From assembly GCA_964560565.1 (NCBI GenBank), contig CAZLMF010000015.1, positions 1 to 27,345 of the forward strand: 27,345 bases of DNA, given 5' to 3'. Position 1 is the stretch's first letter. Each line of letters opens with the position of its first letter. A program made the position numbers and the translations under genes. Of this stretch, positions 22,203 through 27,345 are shown in pieces. The notes under the pieces are model-generated. The model saw nothing but the letters and a program-made list of their open reading frames with translations. It did no database searches and was not told where the DNA came from. The stretch is from CAZLMF01 sp964560565 (GTDB lineage Bacteria > Bacillota > Clostridia > Oscillospirales > Ruminococcaceae).

Positions 22203-22703
22203 TTGGCACTTATAGATGCATCAAAACTTGAGCTACAAGAGAGACTTGTCACCTACAACCGCGTATCAAAGACAGTTAAGGGCGGACGTGTAATTAAGTT
22301 TTCTGCGCTTGTTGTTGTAGGAGACGGCAACGGTATCGTTGGCTTTGGACTAGGTAAGTCAAGCGAAATTTCCGATGCTATTCGCAAGGCAATTCAAGAC
22401 GCTCGTAAAAACTTGGTCAATGTGGCGCTCAGGGGTACAACTATCCCACATGAGATTATTGGTAAGTTTGGCGCGGGCAGAGTGCTCTTAAAACCAGCCG
22501 GAGAAGGTACAGGAGTTATCGCAGGCGGACCAGTCCGTGCGGTTATCGAGATGGCAGGAATTAAGGACATTCGTACAAAGTCACTTCGCTCAAACAACGA
22601 ATGCAATGTTGTTAGAGCAACAATAGAAGGACTCAGCCGACTAAGAACTGCTCAACAGGTTGCTGATACCAGGGGCAAGACAGTCAAGGAAATTCTAGGC
22701 TAA
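22203..22703 (+). CDS. rpsE: 30S ribosomal protein S5
   Basis: Part of the mRNA entry tunnel and of decoding fidelity control. It is 166 residues, with LQERLVTYNRVSKTVKGGR (the dsRBD-like start), GLGKSSEISDAIRKAIQDA and the C-terminal GTGVIAGGPVRAVIEMAGI. The start is TTG 22203 after GAGGAGGGAATATT; no ATG precedes the conserved region, so TTG is required. The spectinomycin-site loop near VSKTVKGGR looks normal. Confidence 0.96.
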   Translation: MALIDASKLELQERLVTYNRVSKTVKGGRVIKFSALVVVGDGNGIVGFGLGKSSEISDAIRKAIQDARKNLVNVALRGTTIPHEIIGKFGAGRVLLKPAGEGTGVIAGGPVRAVIEMAGIKDIRTKSLRSNNECNVVRATIEGLSRLRTAQQVADTRGKTVKEILG

Positions 22704-22715
22704 GGAGGAGAGCAC

Positions 22716-22892
22716 ATGGCACTAAAAATTAAACTTGTTAAAAGCCTTATCGGCAGTAAGAAATATCAGATTGCCACAGCTCACTCGCTTGGATTAAAGA
22801 AAATTGGCGATGTGACTGAGCAGCCTGACAATGAGGCTACCAAAGGCAAAATCAAGACGATTAACCATCTTATAAAAGTATCGGAAGCTTAG
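22716..22892 (+). CDS. rpmD: 50S ribosomal protein L30
   Basis: Small 23S rRNA-binding protein, here 58 residues. It reads MALKIKLVKSLIGSKKYQIA at the start, has the family helix HSLGLKKIGDVTEQPDNEAT, then an I-K-T-I-N-H-L-I-K-V end. ATG 22716 follows AAGGAGGAGAGCAC. Present between rpsE and rplO in the common Firmicutes order; some bacteria lack this gene. Ligand-free and ordinary. Confidence 0.95.
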   Translation: MALKIKLVKSLIGSKKYQIATAHSLGLKKIGDVTEQPDNEATKGKIKTINHLIKVSEA

Positions 22893-22944
22893 ATTAAAGC
22901 TTGCGGTTTATAATCAATCTAACTTCTGATAGGAGGTGCAAAGA

Positions 22945-23388
22945 ATGAAACTGCATGAATTATCTCCCGCACAGGGTTCAACCAAGAAAGCTTTTCGCGT
23001 GGGCAGAGGTCATGGCTCAGGAAGCGGCAAAACCGCTGGCAAGGGTCATAAGGGACAAAATGCTCGCTCAGGCGGCGGAGTAAGACCAGGATTTGAAGGC
23101 GGACAGATGCCACTTCAAAGACGAGTTCCAAAGAGGGGCTTCATAAATATCTTCGCAAAGAAATATTCTACTATAAAGATTTCTGATTTGAATGAGCGTT
23201 TTGAAGAGGGCGCAACTGTTGATACTGAGGCTATTATTGCATCAGGGCTTGTTAAGAAGGCTTATGATGGAATTAAGGTTCTCGGCAACGGCGAAATCAA
23301 CAAGAAGCTTACTGTTAAGGTAACAGCTTATACAAAGTCAGCTAAGGAGAAGCTTGAAAACGCAGGAGGAAAGGCAGAGGTGATATAA
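22945..23388 (+). CDS. rplO: 50S ribosomal protein L15
   Basis: Late-assembly protein with a long basic N-terminal arm that threads through the 50S core. From ATG 22945 it is 147 residues: MKLHELSPAQGSTKKAFRVG, then the Gly-rich arm GHGSGSGKTAGKGHKGQNAR, then PLQRRVPKRGF. An in-frame GTG at 22936 lies in the ribosome site AGGAGGTG and is rejected. The 52-base gap after rpmD shows no clear structure. secY begins one base after the stop. Confidence 0.97.
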   Translation: MKLHELSPAQGSTKKAFRVGRGHGSGSGKTAGKGHKGQNARSGGGVRPGFEGGQMPLQRRVPKRGFINIFAKKYSTIKISDLNERFEEGATVDTEAIIASGLVKKAYDGIKVLGNGEINKKLTVKVTAYTKSAKEKLENAGGKAEVI

Positions 23389-23389
23389 A

Positions 23390-24679
23390 GTGTTTGAGAC
23401 CTTTAGAAACGCGTGGAAAATTCCCGATCTAAGGAAGAAGTTGCTTTACACTCTGTTTGTTATAATCATCTTCCGTGTCGGTTCAGCGATTCCTGTACCG
23501 TACCTCAATCCAAGTGTTATGAGCGATATGATCGCAGCTGACAGCGGTAGCATGCTCGGTTACCTTAATGTTCTTACGGGAGGAAGCTTTGCTAATGCAA
23601 CGCTCTTTGCAATGAGCATTCTCCCCTACATTAACGCATCCATCATAATGCAGCTACTTACTGTTGCGATTCCTCCTCTTGAGCGCCTTGCTAAGGAAGG
23701 CGAGGTAGGACGCAAAAAGATTAACAGAATCACAAAATATGTGGCACTTGGCATTGGACTCGTTCAAGCGTTTGCTTATTACCTAACGCTGCGCAATAGC
23801 GGCGCGGTTGACTACACCACAGGATTCTCCGGAATTTACGCAGCAATTGTAATTATACTTACATTCACTGCGGGAACTTCGCTGATTGTCTGGCTGGGTG
23901 AGCAAGTCAACGAGAAGGGCATTGGCAACGGTATTTCCATTATCCTGTTTGCAGGAATTATCTCAAGGGGTCCAGGTGCGGTTATCTCGCTGTTAATGCT
24001 AATTGGCACAGATACAAAGTATGTTTTCCTAGTACCGATTATTCTTATCATTTTCATAATGATGATCGCATTCATCATTACAATGACAAACGCAGAGCGA
24101 CGCATTCCAGTGCAATACGCAAAGCGTGTAGTTGGCAGGAAGATGTATGGCGGACAGAGTACTCATATTCCGATTAAGGTTGTAATGAGCGGCGTAATGC
24201 CGATTATCTTTGCAATGTCGATTATGAGCATACCCGGCACTATCGGGGCATTTTTGCCAAATCCAGAGACAAAGAACCTCTGGTACTGGGTGCTTTGGTT
24301 GTTTAAGTACACAAATCCGTTTTATGCGGTGCTTTACTTCTTACTCATTATTGGATTTAACTATTTCTATGTTGCAATTCAGTATAATCCAGTTGAGATT
24401 GCCAATAATCTCCGTAAAAACAACGGTGCAATCCCGGGCATTCGCCCAGGCAGGCCTACGTCAGACTTCATCTCAAGGGTGTTGTCGAAGATTACGCTTA
24501 TCGGCGCAATTTTCCTTGGCATAATTGCAGTTTTCCCGATTATGTTTGGTGCCATTTCAGGCGTAAACATTGCAATCGGAGGAACTTCAATCTTGATTAT
24601 AGTTAACGTGGCACTTGAAACCGTTCGTACTTTAGAGAGCCAGATGATGATGAGGCACCACAAGGGCTTCCTTGAATAG
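23390..24679 (+). CDS. secY: Protein translocase channel subunit SecY
   Basis: Ten-helix membrane channel for Sec-dependent export and membrane insertion. The 429-residue protein has an N-terminal cytoplasmic helix (FRNAWKIPDLRKKLLYTLF), the plug region before GGSFANATLFAMSILPYINA, the C2-C3 segment with EGEVGRKKINR, and the C4-C5 loop ERRIPVQYAKRVVGRKMYGG that binds the ribosome and SecA. LRKNNGAIPGIRPGRPT is the conserved C5 loop. The start is GTG 23390 with AGAGGTGAT ahead, inside the rplO end. Its place within the spc operon ties channel supply to ribosome supply. Confidence 0.98.
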   Translation: MFETFRNAWKIPDLRKKLLYTLFVIIIFRVGSAIPVPYLNPSVMSDMIAADSGSMLGYLNVLTGGSFANATLFAMSILPYINASIIMQLLTVAIPPLERLAKEGEVGRKKINRITKYVALGIGLVQAFAYYLTLRNSGAVDYTTGFSGIYAAIVIILTFTAGTSLIVWLGEQVNEKGIGNGISIILFAGIISRGPGAVISLLMLIGTDTKYVFLVPIILIIFIMMIAFIITMTNAERRIPVQYAKRVVGRKMYGGQSTHIPIKVVMSGVMPIIFAMSIMSIPGTIGAFLPNPETKNLWYWVLWLFKYTNPFYAVLYFLLIIGFNYFYVAIQYNPVEIANNLRKNNGAIPGIRPGRPTSDFISRVLSKITLIGAIFLGIIAVFPIMFGAISGVNIAIGGTSILIIVNVALETVRTLESQMMMRHHKGFLE

Positions 24680-24688
24680 GAGTATACT

Positions 24689-25321
24689 ATGAATTTGATT
24701 TTACTAGGCGCCCCAGGTGCGGGAAAAGGAACGCAGGCAGAGGTTATCTCTGGAGCGTTGAAAATTCCGCAAATCTCAACAGGCAATATTATGCGTGAGG
24801 CTGTTAAAAATGGCACCGAATCCGGACTAAAGGCAAAAGCTTATATGGAGTCCGGGCAGCTAGTGCCTGATGAGGTTGTAATAGGCATTATAAAGGAAAG
24901 ATTAGCGCAGAACGACTGCGGAGAGGGCTTCATACTTGACGGCTTTCCCCGTACGGTTGCGCAGGCACAAGCTTTAGATGCAATGGGTATCCAAATTGAC
25001 AAAGTCATTGAGATTTTTGTCCATGATGAGACCATAAAGCACAGGCTTGGAGGCAGGCGAGTATGCGAAAGCTGCGGCGCTTCCTATCACATTGAGTATA
25101 AACCCTCATCTGTACAAGGAAAGTGCGACAAATGCGGCAGCAGCACAATTTTGCGCAAGGACGACCAGCCCGATACAGTAGCTGAACGCTTGAGAGTTTA
25201 TCACGAGCAAACAGCACCGCTTAAGGGCTATTACGACGGAAAGGGCAAGCTTGTTACTGTCATTGGGCAGGAACAGGTAGACGATACCTCAAAGCTTACT
25301 CTTGCCGCTGTGAAGGGTTAA
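24689..25321 (+). CDS. adk: Adenylate kinase, zinc-type LID
   Basis: Interconverts ATP and AMP with two ADP. It is 210 residues: P-loop GAPGAGKGT (7-15), AMP site STGNIMREAV (30-39), DGFPRTVAQAQAL (84-96) and the LID with a four-cysteine zinc site (Cys126, Cys129, Cys146, Cys149), a feature of Gram-positive enzymes. The chain DDQPDTVAERLRVYHEQT is the second substrate segment. It follows secY by nine bases, as in Bacillus, and is followed by map with a one-base gap. Confidence 0.97.
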   Translation: MNLILLGAPGAGKGTQAEVISGALKIPQISTGNIMREAVKNGTESGLKAKAYMESGQLVPDEVVIGIIKERLAQNDCGEGFILDGFPRTVAQAQALDAMGIQIDKVIEIFVHDETIKHRLGGRRVCESCGASYHIEYKPSSVQGKCDKCGSSTILRKDDQPDTVAERLRVYHEQTAPLKGYYDGKGKLVTVIGQEQVDDTSKLTLAAVKG

Positions 25322-25322
25322 T

Positions 25323-26072
25323 ATGATACCGATTAAATCTACCAGTCAACTCGAGCTAATGCGTGAAGCTTGCATAATCTCAGCAAGGGCGCTAAAGCTT
25401 GCAGGAGAGACGGTAGCAGTAGGTATGACCACATTTGAGCTTGATAAAATTCTTCACCGCTATATAGTTTCCACCGGAGCAAAGCCCTCGTTTTTAGGGT
25501 ATGGAGGCTTCGAAGGGAGCGCATGTATCTCCATAAATGATGAAGTCATTCATGGGATACCTTCGAAAAAGCGTGTGATTAAGGATGGCGACATTGTAAG
25601 CGTCGATGTGGGGGCTTATTACAATGGTTATCACGGTGATAATGCAGCTACCTTCGGGGTTGGTAAGGTTTCTAATGAGGCTAAGCGCCTCATGGAGGTG
25701 ACCGAGCAAAGCCTTTATGCAGGTATAGCACAAGCAAAACCGGGTAATCGTATAGGAGATATTTCCCACGCCATAGAGGAATACAATACTTCCCATGGAT
25801 ATGCGGTGGTTAGAAAGTATATAGGGCATGGAGTCGGTGAAAACCTGCATGAGCTGCCCGATGTACCAAACTACGGAAATCCAGGAAGGGGAATAAGGCT
25901 AGTTGCGGGTATGACTATAGCGATTGAGCCTATGATCAATGAAGTCGGTGAGGATGTTTGGGTAATGCCAAACAAATGGACTGTGAAAACCAAAAGCGGA
26001 AAATTATCAGCTCATTTTGAGCATACAATCGCCATTACCTCCGGCGGGGCGGTCATCTTAACCAAGCCGTAG
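25323..26072 (+). CDS. map: Type I methionine aminopeptidase
   Basis: Removes the initiator methionine from new chains; cytosolic metalloenzyme. It is 249 residues of the pita-bread fold, with NDEVIHGIPSKK (substrate histidine), the metal ligands in VSVDVGAYYNGYHGDNAATF (two Asp), GHGVGENLHELP (His), MTIAIEPM (Glu) and HFEHTIAI (Glu). There is no N-terminal zinc-finger extension. It lies between adk and the KOW-protein gene, in the order common in Firmicutes. Confidence 0.97.
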   Translation: MIPIKSTSQLELMREACIISARALKLAGETVAVGMTTFELDKILHRYIVSTGAKPSFLGYGGFEGSACISINDEVIHGIPSKKRVIKDGDIVSVDVGAYYNGYHGDNAATFGVGKVSNEAKRLMEVTEQSLYAGIAQAKPGNRIGDISHAIEEYNTSHGYAVVRKYIGHGVGENLHELPDVPNYGNPGRGIRLVAGMTIAIEPMINEVGEDVWVMPNKWTVKTKSGKLSAHFEHTIAITSGGAVILTKP

Positions 26073-26082
26073 GAGGGGAAAA

Positions 26083-26346
26083 ATGGAGATAACAGCTGGA
26101 AGGGTCGTTAAATCTACCGCAGGGCACGATAAGGGAATATTCCATATTGTGCTGAGTGTTGAACATGACTATGCGTATATTGCAGATGGTAGAAGAAGAC
26201 TTATTGAAAAGCCAAAGCGGAAAAAGCTGCGGCATTTAAGCCAAACTAAGACAGTATATGAACTGACCGACATGACAAATAAAAAGCTAAGAGGGCTTCT
26301 AATGCCCTTCAATCGCACCGACAGGGGAGGTAATGAACTTGTCTAA
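26083..26346 (+). CDS. KOW-domain (L14e-like) RNA-binding protein
   Basis: Function unknown. The 87-residue protein has an N-terminal KOW/SH3-like barrel: GRVVKSTAGHDKGIFHIV near residues 6-23, then YAYIADGRRRLIEKPKRKKL and RHLSQT. This pattern resembles archaeal and eukaryotic L14e and suggests rRNA or ribosome binding. The tail (about 60-87) has no recognised domain. A gene of this type between map and infA is common in Firmicutes and is often annotated only as an RNA-binding protein. Translation seems coupled to infA, which starts inside its 3' end. Family call is firm, role is inference. Confidence 0.88.
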   Translation: MEITAGRVVKSTAGHDKGIFHIVLSVEHDYAYIADGRRRLIEKPKRKKLRHLSQTKTVYELTDMTNKKLRGLLMPFNRTDRGGNELV

Positions 26347-26557
26347 AGACGACGTTATTGAAGTTGAGGGTATAGTTGTAGATGCACTACCCAATGCAAC
26401 GTTTCAAGTCGAGCTAGCCAACGGGCATAAAATTCTCGCCCATGTTTCAGGTAAACTTAGAATGAATTATATCCGCATTTTGCCGGGTGATAAGGTGACT
26501 ATTGAAATGTCACCCTACGATCTTACTAAGGGCCGAATTACATGGCGAGCGAAGTGA
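26339..26557 (+). CDS. infA: Translation initiation factor IF-1
   Basis: Binds the 30S A site during initiation. From TTG 26339 the OB-fold protein is 72 residues, MSKDDVIEVEGIVVDALPNA, with the near-invariant GHKILAHVSGKLRMNYIRIL and SPYDLTKGRITWRAK. The frame is open two codons further, to ATG 26333, but that codon is only two bases from GAGG at 26327-26330, while TTG 26339 has an eight-base gap and yields the exact family N-terminus. It overlaps the KOW gene by eight bases. The ATG start remains the alternative. Confidence 0.96.
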   Translation: MSKDDVIEVEGIVVDALPNATFQVELANGHKILAHVSGKLRMNYIRILPGDKVTIEMSPYDLTKGRITWRAK

Positions 26558-26587
26558 TTATAAGCTTCAACAATAGGAGGAACTAAG

Positions 26588-26701
26588 ATGAAAGTAAGAC
26601 CATCCGTTAAGCCTATGTGTGAGAAATGCAAGGTTATCAAGCGCAAGGGTCGCGTTATGGTAATTTGTCAGAATCCCAAGCATAAGCAGCGTCAAGGCTA
26701 A
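26588..26701 (+). CDS. rpmJ: 50S ribosomal protein L36, zinc form
   Basis: The smallest ribosomal protein, 37 residues, MKVRPSVKPMCEKCKVIKRK at the start and HKQRQG at the end. Ligands Cys11, Cys14, Cys27 and His32 make the zinc-ribbon (C+) form. ATG 26588 follows AGGAGGAACTAAG. Located between infA and rpsM as in the standard alpha-operon order. Confidence 0.97.
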   Translation: MKVRPSVKPMCEKCKVIKRKGRVMVICQNPKHKQRQG

Positions 26702-26728
26702 TAGCCAAACAGAATTGGAGGTAAAGGA

Positions 26729-27100
26729 ATGGCACGTATTGCAGGTGTTGACCTTCCTAAAGACAAGCGAGTTGAAATTGGACTCACTTATATCTATGGA
26801 ATTGGTTGCAAATCAGCAAGTGAAATACTCGCTAAGGCAAATGTAAGCCCTGAAACAAGGGTTCGTGACCTTACTGAGGATGAAGTTGCTAAGCTACGTG
26901 AACTTATAGATAAGGGCGGCTATATTGTGGAGGGTGACCTTCGCAGAACAGTTGCACTTAATATTAAGCGCCTAGTTGAAATTGGCTGCTATCGCGGCCT
27001 GCGTCATCGCAAGGGGCTACCCGTTCGCGGTCAGCGCACAAAGACTAACGCAAGAACTCGCAAGGGTCCCGTTAAGACCATTGCTAACAAGAAGAAGTAA
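26729..27100 (+). CDS. rpsM: 30S ribosomal protein S13
   Basis: Head protein that contacts P-site tRNA and forms bridges with L5. It is 123 residues: MARIAGVDLPKDKRVEIGLT, YIYGIGCKSASEILAKANVS (helix-two-turn-helix), RRTVALNIKRLVEIGCYRGL, and the basic tail GQRTKTNARTRKGPVKTIAN. ATG 26729 follows TTGGAGGTAAAGGA. Normal length and place. Confidence 0.97.
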   Translation: MARIAGVDLPKDKRVEIGLTYIYGIGCKSASEILAKANVSPETRVRDLTEDEVAKLRELIDKGGYIVEGDLRRTVALNIKRLVEIGCYRGLRHRKGLPVRGQRTKTNARTRKGPVKTIANKKK

Positions 27101-27109
27101 GGAGGGGAA

Positions 27110-27345
27110 TTGACTAAAGGAAAAAAGGCACCCGTAAGAAGGCGTCGCGAACGTAAGAATATTGAGAGTGGAGCTGTGCATATTCAGTCCACCTTCAACA
27201 ATACAATAGTAACTATCACCGATCTTCAGGGCAACGCTCTTTCATGGGCAAGCTCAGGCGGTCTTGGCTTCCGCGGTTCAAAGAAGTCAACTCCTTTTGC
27301 AGCGCAGTCAGCAGCTGAAACAGCAGCTAAAGCAGCAATGGAGCA
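27110..27345 (+). CDS. rpsK: 30S ribosomal protein S11, 3' end cut off by the window
   Basis: Platform protein that helps hold the mRNA Shine-Dalgarno helix. The first 78 codons are seen: a basic start, TKGKKAPVRRRRERKNIESG, then AVHIQSTFNNTIVTITDLQG and GLGFRGSKKSTPFAAQSAAE. The start is TTG 27110 after AAGGAGGGG at 27099-27106, with no ATG before the conserved part. In standard order rpsD, rpoA and rplQ would follow beyond the window. Confidence 0.95.
   Translation, partial: MTKGKKAPVRRRRERKNIESGAVHIQSTFNNTIVTITDLQGNALSWASSGGLGFRGSKKSTPFAAQSAAETAAKAAME

Noticed and set aside
22893..22944. Possible hairpin (AGATT/AATCT) and TATAAT-like word between rpmD and rplO
   Set aside because: The stem is five pairs over a long loop and there is no -35 box; within chance expectation.
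26333..26338. ATG start of IF-1 at 26333
   Set aside because: Only two bases separate it from GAGG, and it adds Met-Asn before the exact family start MSKDD; kept as a possible alternative.
1..27345. Mobile elements, CRISPR arrays, tRNA or rRNA genes, phage or defence genes
   Set aside because: None seen. The window is nearly filled by housekeeping genes in conserved order.

Overview
The window is chromosomal housekeeping DNA from a Gram-positive bacterium, most likely an anaerobic member of Clostridia. Support for that placement: strong Shine-Dalgarno sites before almost every gene, a FabK-type enoyl-ACP reductase, a Zn-type S14 and L36, a zinc-containing adenylate kinase LID, and a KOW-domain protein between map and infA. 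Genus and species cannot be read from the sequence. No mobile element, CRISPR array, tRNA or rRNA was seen, and every gene fully inside the window looks intact.

Left arm (1-3807, minus strand): fabD, aroE, aroK and the start of an FtsA-like ATPase gene form a tightly packed leftward operon. It joins one fatty-acid gene, two shikimate genes and a cell-division-type ATPase, and the last gene leaves the window at base 1.

Fatty-acid arm (3994-12271, plus strand): fabH, fabK, fabG, fabF, accB, fabZ, accC, accD, accA and acpP. With the divergent fabD this makes a complete type II initiation and elongation set plus all four acetyl-CoA carboxylase subunits. AccABCD makes malonyl-CoA, FabD moves malonyl to AcpP, FabH starts the chain, and FabF, FabG, FabZ and FabK run the cycle. 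The arm ends in a strong intrinsic terminator after acpP. The 3808-3993 gap between fabD and fabH holds the promoters.

proS (12364-13806) is a single gene with its own near-consensus promoter. It encodes an archaeal/eukaryal-type prolyl-tRNA synthetase that lacks the bacterial editing insertion.

Ribosomal arm (13897-27345): a 400-base gap holds a strong inverted repeat, a promoter and a structured leader of about 270 nt with an attenuator-like hairpin. Then follows the classic S10-spc-alpha order: rpsJ, rplC, rplD, rplW, rplB, rpsS, rplV, rpsC, rplP, rpmC, rpsQ, rplN, rplX, rplE, rpsN, rpsH, rplF, rplR, rpsE, rpmD, rplO, secY, adk, map, KOW-protein gene, infA, rpmJ, rpsM and partial rpsK. 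Two genes, rpmD and rpmJ, are shorter than 60 codons. Several start codons were moved from the longest reading frame (fabD, fabF, proS, rplB, rplX, rplE, rplO, infA) on the basis of ribosome-binding sites and family N-termini.

No clearly new biological system is visible. The best leads are regulatory: the rpsJ leader and attenuator, hairpins between ribosomal genes, two palindromes sharing a core, and an AT-hook-like tail on the FtsA-like protein.
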